In this document: piece by piece, positions 44,619 to 52,880 of the stretch
Numbering within the stretch: the first letter of the stretch is position 1
Layout of the letters: the number at the start of each line of letters is the position of its first letter
Origin: CACIAM-69d sp001698445
GTDB taxonomy: Bacteria; Cyanobacteriota; Cyanobacteriia; CACIAM-69d
DNA length: 64,000 nt
NCBI RefSeq assembly: GCF_043235035.1
Contig: NZ_JAZAQF010000078.1
Coordinates: forward strand, 62,001 to 126,000
Direction: 5' to 3'
Position numbers and translations under genes: made by a program
The notes under the pieces: generated by a model
Seen by the model: only the letters and a program-made list of their open reading frames with translations
Told to the model about the DNA's origin: nothing
Databases searched by the model: none

Positions 44619-45695
44619 TTAATTGGAAAATAGATCCGGAGAGTTGTAAATAATGGCATCTAGCCGCCTTTCTGGACTTAGTAGATTCTGACCACCGCCT
44701 AAAATGATATCTTTGATTTCATCTCTATGGATTCTAGGCTTCCTGAGGACTTCTGATTCCATATATGGATGAGTGCCTCTACCACTGATTGCAAAAGCCT
44801 TATCATTTCCTGTATTGTAAGACAGTGAATCAATAATTTTCTTATAGTTAAAAGACCCATGATCACAAAAACTCTGCAACATTTTAAATAACCAAATAAT
44901 CGTTCGAGTGTGCCGCGAAATAGACTTGATGCGGTTGAATTTTTCAATCTCTTGCTTGCTTAAATCTATGAATAATCGTGTGAAAGCAAGATCGCTCCAA
45001 ACAAAAACATCCAAGCAATTTTCGGCTAGCCTTGGTGACTTCCCCTCAGTTTTCCAGATGGGTTGCATGAGCAGTGGTCGCTGTCGGCCTAAACCAAGAA
45101 GGGCAACGGAATCAATTGTCTCAATAATTCTAGGAATATTTGGTATCACCAAATCTTGCTCTGTCCAGTTCAGAATTTTTATATTTGCATTATTGATACA
45201 GTGTTCAAATAATGGTTTTTCTTCGCTGTAACTATCAATAATACTACAAGCTAAATAGGCAATGGTTTGTGGTCTGACGACAATTTCACAACCATACTGA
45301 TTCTCCGATAAGTGACAAGTTGTATGATCAGGTAAAGCAGTTAGCTTGATTTCAATTCCCTGAAGGCATTGTCCTTTAATTTTTGATTGTGTAACCAGAT
45401 CTACACCTGGTAAAGTACCAATTACATACTTTTGATAGGGCGTGAATTGAGTCTCGAATGCATAGAATAAGTTTTCGGAATCAGGGTGAAGTCCATACAA
45501 ATCAGTGGTGCTTATACTGTGATGCTGTATCTTGAGATCTGATCGCAGCTTAATATATACATTGTCTAAGCTTTGACTACTTAAATATGCGCAAATTGCA
45601 GCAGGTAAAGATGAATTAAAGCAGTTTTTACCCCACGACTCTTTCTGCGCGAAGTCACGGTTGGAATACTTTAATCCAAACAGTCCAGGTTGCAT
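44619..45695 (-). CDS. HindVP-like type II restriction endonuclease
   Basis: A 358-residue protein translated just ahead of the m5C methylase. The N-terminus (PGLFGLKYSNRDFAQKESWGKNCFNSSLPAAICAYL) is the feature by which I recognise the HindVP family, which cuts GRCGYC. A possible PD-ExK site lies around GVDLVTQ...GIEIKLTALPD (EIK at about 115). The gene is AT-rich with different codon use from the surroundings. Family assignment is from memory; the restriction role is also supported by the tight linkage to the methylase. Confidence 0.75.
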   Translation of the reverse strand: MQPGLFGLKYSNRDFAQKESWGKNCFNSSLPAAICAYLSSQSLDNVYIKLRSDLKIQHHSISTTDLYGLHPDSENLFYAFETQFTPYQKYVIGTLPGVDLVTQSKIKGQCLQGIEIKLTALPDHTTCHLSENQYGCEIVVRPQTIAYLACSIIDSYSEEKPLFEHCINNANIKILNWTEQDLVIPNIPRIIETIDSVALLGLGRQRPLLMQPIWKTEGKSPRLAENCLDVFVWSDLAFTRLFIDLSKQEIEKFNRIKSISRHTRTIIWLFKMLQSFCDHGSFNYKKIIDSLSYNTGNDKAFAISGRGTHPYMESEVLRKPRIHRDEIKDIILGGGQNLLSPERRLDAIIYNSPDLFSN

Positions 45696-46041
45696 ATTTA
45701 TTATTATTGAATTACTTGATTTTTGATTTTATACACAGTTGAATGAAATGACTGATCAAATTTAAATATTTTATACTGTGTGTTCCGAGATGTTTGTATA
45801 TTATTTGATTTTTGAATTGACTACTTGTGATTTTATTCTATTAAGAATTCTAGATTTAGTCGTGCATATGGGTTATGGTTTTTGGCAAAGTGCAGCTTTC
45901 ATGGCAAAGCTTTTACTTATAGATCATTTTTGAGTTACAGCGATATCCTAGATTCTACAATTACGAGGACTCTATAATAGATAATATTTGACTCAAGTGC
46001 AAGCTAGTCAGAAATAGCGATCCCACTGAGGCTAACAATCC
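45696..46041. other. 346 bp very AT-rich region between the nuclease gene and uma2-like gene
   Basis: No gene. It is the divergent promoter region of the restriction-modification operon and the Uma2 gene; TTGTATATTATTTG-like stretches could serve as promoter elements. I do not see a C-box for a controller protein, and no controller gene is present. Confidence 0.5.
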
Positions 46042-46719
46042 ATGATCGATCTTGTAACGATCGCACCGAACCCAACCGTTGCCTCCTTAGATGAAGGGTG
46101 GTTGGCTGGCTCTTGGACGGATTTTCGCCAGCAAGCCGATCGCCCCGAGTTGGCAGCGGCTCGATGCTTTTATCACGACGGTTGGTTTTTGATTGATATG
46201 TCACCGGTTGGGCCACTGCACGGACGAGATAACACACTGCTGAGTGCAATCACTTTGCTGTATGCCATGCAGCAAGGCATACGGATTCATGGTTACACAA
46301 ACACAAGTTTCCAAAGATCAGGAGAACGGGAAGCTCAGCCGGACATTGCGTTTTATTTGGGGGACGATCGCCGCTTGCCACCCGCCAATAATGCGATCGT
46401 TGATCTGGATCAGTATGCGCCGCCCACGTTGGTGATCGAAATTGCCGCCAGTTCCCTCAATACAGATTTGGGATTTAAGCGACTGTTGTATGAACAGTTA
46501 GGAATTCAGGAATATTGGGTGGTGGATTCGGTGCAATCCCAGGTGATGGCATTTGGAATTGATCAAGGTCGCAGTGGCATGATTGAAACGTCCGCAGTCT
46601 TACCCAACTTGTCGATCGCCCTGGTTTCCGCAGCCTTGCAACGGAGTCAACAGGAAAGTCAGGGGGAAACGCTGCAATGGCTGATGCAACAGTGGACTCA
46701 GGTAGAACAAACCGGATAA
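46042..46719 (+). CDS. Uma2 family (DUF820) putative endonuclease
   Basis: A 225-residue protein of the Uma2 family, very common in cyanobacteria, with a PD-(D/E)xK nuclease fold. GEREAQPDIAFYLGDD and PPTLVIEIAASSLNTDLGFKRLLYEQLGIQEYWVVDSVQSQV show the catalytic Asp, Glu and the Tyr-rich segment. The biological role of the family is not settled. HIP1 words reappear at the start of this gene, so it is compositionally native, unlike the adjacent nuclease gene. Confidence 0.85.
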   Translation: MIDLVTIAPNPTVASLDEGWLAGSWTDFRQQADRPELAAARCFYHDGWFLIDMSPVGPLHGRDNTLLSAITLLYAMQQGIRIHGYTNTSFQRSGEREAQPDIAFYLGDDRRLPPANNAIVDLDQYAPPTLVIEIAASSLNTDLGFKRLLYEQLGIQEYWVVDSVQSQVMAFGIDQGRSGMIETSAVLPNLSIALVSAALQRSQQESQGETLQWLMQQWTQVEQTG

Positions 46720-46743
46720 TTAGTGAAGCTTATTCGTGATGCC

Positions 46744-47262
46744 CTAGAGACCATGCAAGAGTTTTTCGGTCAGGAATTGGGCGCGATCGACTGAAATTCC
46801 TTGCTGCTGATCGATGAATAGTTGATCGATTCCTTGCTTAGTCTGATGAAGCAGGACTTTGGGGCGCTGATGACCCATTTGGATGTAAACATCGCCCGAT
46901 CGTATCGACCCCACGGGATATTCAGGAATGCGATTTGAGATCCATCCAAAGAAACCATCGCCCTCAATCGGGTCATCAAACGTGGCAACATACCGATCAA
47001 AGCTTTGCTCACTCGCTGAGACCCAAATTCCCCAGAGAAAGGGGCGATCGATGCCATGAATGGGGACTTCCAGCACTGCTCGGACAAAGCGATCGACCGT
47101 GCCATTTTCATAGTGAATCACGCACAAATCGTCAGTTAGCGAGGCGATCGACTGCTTCTGTTCCTCGCTAAGTGCCACGTAGGGATCGGGCGCTGTGAAC
47201 CCAAAGCTTGGTGATCCTTCATGCACTTCATAGCAGTAGGTACATTGAAACGAAAAGTCCAT
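46744..47262 (-). CDS. DUF2199 protein
   Basis: A 172-residue protein. FQCTYCYEVHEGSPSFGFTAPDPYVALSEEQ and LCVIHYENGTVDRFVRAVLEVPIHG, PFLWGIWVSASEQSFDRYVATF match the DUF2199 family; the N-terminal CxxC may bind zinc. ATG at 47262 places the CxxC at residues 7-10 as in relatives; a GTG at 47355 would add 31 residues. It converges with the Uma2 gene. Function unknown. Confidence 0.75.
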   Translation of the reverse strand: MDFSFQCTYCYEVHEGSPSFGFTAPDPYVALSEEQKQSIASLTDDLCVIHYENGTVDRFVRAVLEVPIHGIDRPFLWGIWVSASEQSFDRYVATFDDPIEGDGFFGWISNRIPEYPVGSIRSGDVYIQMGHQRPKVLLHQTKQGIDQLFIDQQQGISVDRAQFLTEKLLHGL

Positions 47263-47376
47263 TTGATCTATAAATCTTGAACCTGGGGACACAATCCTGA
47301 GCTGAGTTTCGCTACATTGGAGAAGCAGATCATGATCTAACGCCCGATCGTCCACCTACTATTGTCCGGTGAACCG

Positions 47377-47634
47377 ATGAAAACGCAACCTGATGATCTT
47401 AATCCAGACCAGAACTTGACGATTTGGCAGCGATTTTGGGGCGGCACTGTTCTGGGGCTTTTGGGACTGGCTTTCGCTGCGCTCTACTGCTATGGCGTGG
47501 CGGATGTGCCTTGGCCGATGGGCGGTTGGTTTTTGGGTTTAGTAGCTAGTGGTTTATTGGGTTTGGTAGCAGTGAAGTTGAAAGCCGATCCGCGCCGAAT
47601 GTTGACTGCTTTGCTGGATTCGCTACCCGGTTGA
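47377..47634 (+). CDS. Small two-helix membrane protein
   Basis: An 85-residue protein I do not recognise, with helices at about 18-40 (GGTVLGLLGLAFAALYCYGV) and 45-65 (MGGWFLGLVASGLLGLVAV) and a basic C-terminus. ATG at 47377; a TTG five codons upstream is possible. It is divergent from the DUF2199 gene. Confidence 0.55.
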   Translation: MKTQPDDLNPDQNLTIWQRFWGGTVLGLLGLAFAALYCYGVADVPWPMGGWFLGLVASGLLGLVAVKLKADPRRMLTALLDSLPG

Positions 47635-47643
47635 GCTGAGTAA

Positions 47644-47676
47644 GTTTGGTTTGAAGTACGCAACCCAACCAGCTAG
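47644..47676. repeat. Degenerate REP hairpin, third copy
   Basis: GTTTGGTTT and AACCCAACC flank a short loop, followed by AGCTAG. It matches the two REP units that flank the RAYT gene, in the same orientation as the downstream one, with several changes. Confidence 0.55.
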
Positions 47677-47727
47677 GGCCGGTCGCTAATTGTATAGTGG
47701 CTAATCAATCAAGTTGGGTGATCCAGT

Positions 47728-47910
47728 TTACATTTGTGCATCTGGGGCAAACGAAATAAGCACATCAATATCACTACTCTCGGGTCAAAAATCGTCCCTT
47801 AGAACTGACTCAAACAATGAAAACACTGTGATTTTCCAGCGCTGACAAAATGCTGAAATTTGGCTCTCATTGATCGCAACTTTTGAGGCGATCACCTGAA
47901 AATTTTGCAT
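47728..47910 (-). pseudogene. Decayed MNT-type nucleotidyltransferase (antitoxin-like) fragment
   Basis: From ATG 47910 the minus strand reads MQNFQVIASKVAINESQISA, then FCQRWKITVFSLFESVLRDDF, a TGA stop at codon 42, then PESSDIDVLISFAPDAQM and TAA. This is the start of an MNT nucleotidyltransferase, where the usual form is FGSVLRDDF followed by SDIDVLV. The stop replaces the expected residue between the two catalytic motifs, the Gly of the GS motif is Glu, and the C-terminal half is missing. Intact relatives are antitoxins of HEPN-MNT pairs. It lies 58 bp downstream of xisI. Confidence 0.72.
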
Positions 47911-47968
47911 AATCAAATCTCCATGCATGACTGCGATTAAAGTCAATCACGAAGATTACTGATATACG

Positions 47969-48322
47969 TTACTGCAACGAGCTAGCGACAGCAAAACCCG
48001 TCAATTCTCGGATCTTGGGTTCATGAAATGCCAAAACGATATCTTCTTTGGGCACGCCTGCTCGCATCAGGTCGGTGGCGATTCCTTCTTCTGTCCAGTC
48101 TTCTTCAATCCAAAATTGCTCTTCGCGGATACGCACATAGACAGTTGGGCCGTTGACGCGATCGCCCTTTTGCCAACCCAGATTCATCCAAAGATAGTGA
48201 TGATTAACGTCATCAACAATCAAGAAAGTTTCTAGACTGGAGTTGTTTTTTTGTCGGCAAAGTTCAACATAACCTCCCAAGATGTCCTTGATCAACCTGG
48301 GATATTCAATCAATTTATCCAT
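47969..48322 (-). CDS. xisI: XisI family protein (orphan)
   Basis: A 117-residue protein matching XisI, first described as a controlling factor for excision of the fdxN element in Anabaena. MDKLIEYPRLIKDILGGYVELC, FLIVDDVNHHYLWMNLGWQKGDRVNGPTVYVRIREEQFWIEEDWTEEGIATDLMRAGVPKEDIVLAFHEP is diagnostic. Its usual upstream partner xisH is absent: only 110 bp separate it from the RAYT gene's flank. The xisHI pair is very widespread outside excision elements, so an excision role here is doubtful. Confidence 0.9.
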   Translation of the reverse strand: MDKLIEYPRLIKDILGGYVELCRQKNNSSLETFLIVDDVNHHYLWMNLGWQKGDRVNGPTVYVRIREEQFWIEEDWTEEGIATDLMRAGVPKEDIVLAFHEPKIRELTGFAVASSLQ

Positions 48323-48392
48323 CTTTGTTGTTGGACAAAACCGAAGATCATAATTTATTCAGAAAGACAGTGACCATTTTTAGCCCTAGTAG

Positions 48393-48417
48393 GTTGGGTT
48401 GAGGCACGAAACCCAAC
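48393..48417. repeat. REP hairpin upstream of the RAYT gene
   Basis: GTTGGGTT, loop GAGGCACGA, AACCCAAC: a perfect 8 bp stem, preceded by CTAGTAG. Its inverted counterpart is at 49059. It ends 15 bp before the RAYT start codon. Confidence 0.85.
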
Positions 48418-48432
48418 AAAACCAGTCATTTT

Positions 48433-48975
48433 ATGCACTATCGAAGAGCCAAAACACCTGGAGCGACTTATTTTTTCACGCTAGTCACTCAAAATCGTCA
48501 TCCACTGTTCCATGACCCCTTGAATGTTGATCGTCTCAGAGCTGCTTTTCGATATGTTATGGAGCGGCATCCCTTCACCATTGATGGCATCGTGGTTTTA
48601 CCTGATCACCTTCACTGTCTTTGGACACTATCCCAAGATGATGCAGATTATTCGACCCGTTGGCGCTTAATCAAGAGCCATTTCAGTCGAAATTATCCTC
48701 GCTTGGATACGTTGTCTTCAATTCCATCTCGAACGACTAAAAATGAGAGGGTGATATGGCAACGCCGTTTTTGGGAACACCAGATCCGTGATGATCAAGA
48801 CTTCATCAATCATCTGGATTATATTCATTACAACCCAGTCCGTCATCAACTGGTGAATGCACCAAAAGATTGGCAGTATTCTAGTTTCCACCGCTTTGTT
48901 ACAGCTGGTGTTTATGATGTGATGTGGGGGGCTTCAGAAGAAATTGCGTTTAGTAATAACGTTGGGCGTGAGTGA
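48433..48975 (+). CDS. REP-associated tyrosine transposase (RAYT)
   Basis: A single-strand transposase of the Y1/HUH group that acts on REP hairpins. The 180-residue protein starts MHYRRAKTPGATYFFTLVTQNR and has the metal-binding HUH as PDHLHCLW and the catalytic Tyr in DYIHYNPVRHQLV. It appears intact. REP hairpins flank it in inverted orientation at 48393 and 49059, the arrangement of a REP-RAYT unit. Confidence 0.92.
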   Translation: MHYRRAKTPGATYFFTLVTQNRHPLFHDPLNVDRLRAAFRYVMERHPFTIDGIVVLPDHLHCLWTLSQDDADYSTRWRLIKSHFSRNYPRLDTLSSIPSRTTKNERVIWQRRFWEHQIRDDQDFINHLDYIHYNPVRHQLVNAPKDWQYSSFHRFVTAGVYDVMWGASEEIAFSNNVGRE

Positions 48976-49058
48976 GTAGCGGTGAAGATTAACCAAAGAA
49001 CAGAATCGATTTTTAGTTGGTTGAATGGAATTGTTTGTAGTTATTTGCCAGTGTTGGT

Positions 49059-49085
49059 GTTGGGTTTCGCAAGGCTCAACCCAAC
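49059..49085. repeat. REP hairpin downstream of RAYT, overlapping the mnmG stop codon
   Basis: GTTGGGTT, loop TCGCAAGGCTC, AACCCAAC, then CTACTAG. Reverse-complemented it matches the upstream copy in stem and CTAGTAGG flank. The mnmG stop codon TGA (minus strand, 49076-49078) lies within it. Confidence 0.85.
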
Positions 49086-51013
49086 CTACTAGCTGTTACG
49101 GCAGGTTGTCGATCGCACAGTTCCAAATAGATCAACAGCGCGTTGATATCTGCTGGATTTACACCACCGATTCGGGAGGCTTGACCCACCGTAAGGGGAC
49201 GCACCTTTGCCAGTTTTTCGCGCGACTCCTTCGAAAGGGTTTCGATCGCCTGGTAATCCAAATTTTCCGGCAAACGGCGATTTTCTTGGCGGGCGATCGA
49301 TTCGATTTGTCGTTGTTGCCGTTGGATGTAACCGGAATATTTGATTTCGATTTCTGCCCCTTCGGTTTCGGCGCGATCGAGATTGGGATTGCCTAACCCA
49401 AACTCCGCCAATTGTTCGTAGTGGAAGCCCGGCCGCTTCAGCAGTTCCGCCAAAGTTACCGAGCCTTTGATCGGGCCGCCCGTTGCCGCAACGATCGCCG
49501 GAGCTGACGGGTCGTTTTCCTTGACTCGCGAGGTTTGTAGCCGTTCCTGTTCAGCGGCAATATTCGCCTGTTTGGTTTGGAACAGATCCCAGCGACGATC
49601 GTCAATCAAGCCAATTTCGCGACCCAAAGGCGTTAATCGGCGATCGGCATTGTCCGATCGCAACAACAGCCGATATTCTGATCGCGAGGTCAGCATTCGA
49701 TAGGGTTCGCGCAATTCCTTCGTACACAAATCATCAAGCAGCGTGCCAATATAGCTGCTTTCGCGCGGCAAAATAATCGGCGGTTTTTGTTGTGCCAACC
49801 GAGCTGCATTGATGCCCGCGATTAACCCTTGAGCAGCCGCTTCTTCGTAACCCGTTGTGCCGTTAATTTGCCCCGCGCAAAACAGCCCTTCCACGGTTTT
49901 GGCCATCATCGTGGGATAGCACTGGGTGGCGGGCAGATAGTCATATTCCACCGCGTAGGCCGGGCGCAACATTGTGCAATTTTCCAGCCCCGGCAGCGAT
50001 CGCAACATGGTAATTTGTAAGCGTTCCGGCAAGCCCGTTGAAAAGCCTTGAATGTAGAGTTCTGGGATTTCTCGCCCTTCCGGTTCAATGAAAATTTGGT
50101 GCGATTCCTTGTCGGCAAAACGCACAATTTTGTCTTCAATGCTGGGGCAATAGCGCGGCCCCTTGGCATCGACCCAACCGCCATAAACCGGTGACAAATG
50201 CAGATTTTCTTGGATTAGGCGATGGGTTTCGGCGGTGGTGCGGGTCAAATAGCAATTCATTTGCTCCCGCTCGATGTGAGCCGCCGGGTCGAAGCTAAAC
50301 CAGCGGTTATCAGGGTCGGGCGGTTGGGGTTCCATTTTGCTGAAGTCCACCGATCGCCGATCGACCCGGGCGGGCGTGCCGGTTTTCAGGCGATCGGTCT
50401 CGAAGCCCAGCCGTTTCAGGGTGTCCGTCAGCCCCACGGCGGCGAATTCCCCGGCGCGACCGGCGGGCATCGACTTGTTGCCGACCCAGATGATCCCACC
50501 CAGGAACGTGCCCGTGGTCAGCACCACCGATCGACAGCGGAACGCCACGCCAAAATAGGTTTCCACGCCGATGATTTCGTCGTTGTTGCCCAAAATCAGA
50601 TCCGTAACCATGGCCTCTCGGATCATCAAGTTGGGCTGGTTTTCCACCACCTGTTTCATCTCGGCGGCGTATTCGCGCTTGTCCGTTTGGGCCCGCAGCG
50701 CCCAGACCGCCGGGCCGCGGGAGGCGTTCAACACCCGCTTTTGTAGATAGGTGCGATCGGCGATTTTGCCAATTTCGCCGCCCAGGGCATCGGCTTCGTG
50801 GACGAGCTGCGACTTGGCCGGGCCGCCCACGGCCGGGTTGCAGGGCTGCCAGGCGATTTTGTCCAAATTCAGGGTGATTAGTAGGGTTTTGCAACCGAGC
50901 CGGGCCGCCGCCAAGGCCGCCTCGCAGCCCGCATGGCCGGCTCCCACGACAATCACATCGAAGTCGTCTTGGAAATCGGGTTGAACGGGGCGATCGAGAG
51001 CGGCGACAGTCAT
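49076..51013 (-). CDS. mnmG: tRNA uridine 5-carboxymethylaminomethyl modification enzyme MnmG
   Basis: MnmG (GidA), with MnmE, modifies U34 of certain tRNAs using FAD and folate. The 645-residue product has the FAD motif VIVVGAGHAGCEAALAAARLG, PCNPAVGGPAKSQLVHEADALGGEIG, the central RPAYAVEYDYLPATQCYPTMMAKTVEGLFCAGQINGTTGYEEAAAQG, and the C-terminal helical domain that binds MnmE. The last residues, Ser-Arg-Leu-Gly, and the stop codon are encoded by the REP hairpin. The ATG at 51013 is used; an upstream TTG adds six residues. Confidence 0.96.
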   Translation of the reverse strand: MTVAALDRPVQPDFQDDFDVIVVGAGHAGCEAALAAARLGCKTLLITLNLDKIAWQPCNPAVGGPAKSQLVHEADALGGEIGKIADRTYLQKRVLNASRGPAVWALRAQTDKREYAAEMKQVVENQPNLMIREAMVTDLILGNNDEIIGVETYFGVAFRCRSVVLTTGTFLGGIIWVGNKSMPAGRAGEFAAVGLTDTLKRLGFETDRLKTGTPARVDRRSVDFSKMEPQPPDPDNRWFSFDPAAHIEREQMNCYLTRTTAETHRLIQENLHLSPVYGGWVDAKGPRYCPSIEDKIVRFADKESHQIFIEPEGREIPELYIQGFSTGLPERLQITMLRSLPGLENCTMLRPAYAVEYDYLPATQCYPTMMAKTVEGLFCAGQINGTTGYEEAAAQGLIAGINAARLAQQKPPIILPRESSYIGTLLDDLCTKELREPYRMLTSRSEYRLLLRSDNADRRLTPLGREIGLIDDRRWDLFQTKQANIAAEQERLQTSRVKENDPSAPAIVAATGGPIKGSVTLAELLKRPGFHYEQLAEFGLGNPNLDRAETEGAEIEIKYSGYIQRQQRQIESIARQENRRLPENLDYQAIETLSKESREKLAKVRPLTVGQASRIGGVNPADINALLIYLELCDRQPAVTASRLG

Positions 51014-51187
51014 GGGAAATTTGGGGCGCAAATCAAGGCGTACAGGAATTTTGACATATTTGGCTGAGGTCTTGGATTCGCCATGGGGCTGATCAGAGGA
51101 TCATTCAGGTGATCAGATGGTGATCAAATCTTGATTAGATCTCAATTAGATTCCCAGGCACTTTTCGACGGATTTTCTAAGCAATTT

Positions 51188-52069
51188 TTAGTGGATGGGG
51201 GGCATGGATTGCCGGTGCGATCGCCAGCGCAACAGCCCAAACACGATCGCCATGAAGGCCAACCCCGACACACTGGCCAATGGGTTGCCACCAATGCCCG
51301 TGAGCCAAGCAGGCACGGCCGGGCTGTAGTGTCCCATGCCGCTGAGGCTCAGAACAGTAATGGTGCAAACCCAACCGCCATGCATCCCGATCGACCAACC
51401 CAAACTGCCCGGTTGGGCCCGCCCCAAGGCCCGCGCCTGCACCATGGTCATTCCCAACAGCCACAGGCCCGGCCATTGGGGCCAAGTGGCCAAAACCGCA
51501 TCCAAAGGCTTCAAAAAATGCAGGGTCGCAAAAATTGCGCTCGTCCAAATGGCCGCTTGCTTTCGGGGCATGGAATGGCGAAATTCTGCCAAAAACCAAC
51601 CTCGAAAAAACAGTTCTTCGAGGAACGCAATCCCCACGCCGTTGAGGATGCCATTCAGCCAAATGGTTAACCAGGACTGACTAGGCGGCATTTCCCACCA
51701 AAACCAACCCAACAGGTAATAGAGACCATGGAGCAGGGCAAAACTCCCGATCGCGATCGCCACGCCCATCGCCAAATCCTGCACCATGCCCCGGTTCCAA
51801 GACCAACCATAGGCGGAGAGGGGCCGTTGCTGACCGCGCACCCGTCGCCCCCACAGCCACAGGGTGGCCAGAATGGCCAAATATAAGGTCAACACCGCCA
51901 TCAGGTTGGTGAAGTTGTGGCTCCAACCCAGGGACAGCACCAGGGGCCAGCAGGTGAGGGCCGCCACCGGCAACCACAACACCAACAACACACCGATGAA
52001 GCTGGCAATCCGCAAGGGCAGGGGATAGGCCGCGAGTTTGGGAGCTTGGGCCAAGAGGCGATCGAACAT
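51188..52069 (-). CDS. CPBP family intramembrane glutamic endopeptidase
   Basis: A 293-residue protein with about eight membrane helices. The ABI/CPBP signature is present: EELFFRGWFLAEF holds the Glu-Glu-x-x-x-Arg motif, IFATLHF the first His and IGMHGGW the second. Relatives include the type II CAAX prenyl endopeptidase Rce1; in bacteria substrates are mostly unknown. ATG at 52069. It lies 174 bp upstream of mnmG on the same strand. Confidence 0.85.
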   Translation of the reverse strand: MFDRLLAQAPKLAAYPLPLRIASFIGVLLVLWLPVAALTCWPLVLSLGWSHNFTNLMAVLTLYLAILATLWLWGRRVRGQQRPLSAYGWSWNRGMVQDLAMGVAIAIGSFALLHGLYYLLGWFWWEMPPSQSWLTIWLNGILNGVGIAFLEELFFRGWFLAEFRHSMPRKQAAIWTSAIFATLHFLKPLDAVLATWPQWPGLWLLGMTMVQARALGRAQPGSLGWSIGMHGGWVCTITVLSLSGMGHYSPAVPAWLTGIGGNPLASVSGLAFMAIVFGLLRWRSHRQSMPPIH

Positions 52070-52880
52070 GAGCGCTACAGTTTCTCCGTCGTGGCAGGAC
52101 TAACGCAGTCAACGGCACGGCGCACTCAGGCTGGTGCGGGTGGCTAAAGCTGAGGGCTGCGGTTCCAATGGGTCAGTTTAGAACTAACTCAGAACTAACT
52201 CAGAACTAACTCAGAACTAACTCAGAACTAACTCAGAACTAACTGAGAGCCAAATCAGGGTTAACTCAGGGTTCATCAACAGGTCAATTTAGACCTGAAG
52301 AAGATGCCTGAGAAGTTACCTGGGGGACTTGCAAAGCGCCAGGAGTCCCGGGTTCAGGGAGTTTCAGCCCCGAGTCTGCGTCGATCGAGGAGATCCACAG
52401 GGTAGCAGTTTTGGTTTTTCAGACCTCCTGCCAGCCAAAACGAGGCCAAGACGACCTCACCGGATTTGACGGAGATCGATTATGCGACAATTTGCTCAAT
52501 TTCTCACGCCGCTAATCAGTAAAATTAGGCAGTTTATTTGTGATCCAAACTGATTGAACAAAATTTGATGATGTTTAAGTGGTCTGTCTGTAGCATGGTC
52601 ATCTGGATTGCCAGAAAGTCAAATTCAACAGAGCTACTATTCATCTTCAAAATATAGAAATCAGTCAGAAATATAGAAAAAGTTGAAAAATGCAAGACAA
52701 AATAAAATAGAACCAGAACAAATTGAATGCTCCAGTTCTATTAAAGATGAAAGTACAGAACTCGATTGACAGCTAGCTGTGAACCGCTTTTAGCAGGCTC
52801 TGAGATTGGGGTTGAAATGGAGTGACCCCAATCAAGAACAATGCAATGGTATGAAAGCCTAGGCAGCAACGTTGAAGAGA
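52070..52880. other. 811 bp gap with an 11 bp tandem repeat and an AT-rich half
   Basis: Apart from the tandem repeat at 52178, I see no gene. From 52490 it is AT-rich with short repeats such as AGAAAT near 52660-52680. Nothing resembles a terminator for the glycosyltransferase gene on the minus strand. Confidence 0.5.
52178..52243. repeat. 11 bp tandem repeat, about 6 units
   Basis: TCAGAACTAAC is repeated exactly five times from 52189, with an imperfect unit just before it. It lies about 110-175 bp upstream of the CPBP gene start. Confidence 0.93.

Noticed and set aside
47969..48322. An fdxN-type excision element around xisI
   Set aside because: xisH, xisF and recombination sites are absent, and stand-alone xisI-type genes are widespread without excision.
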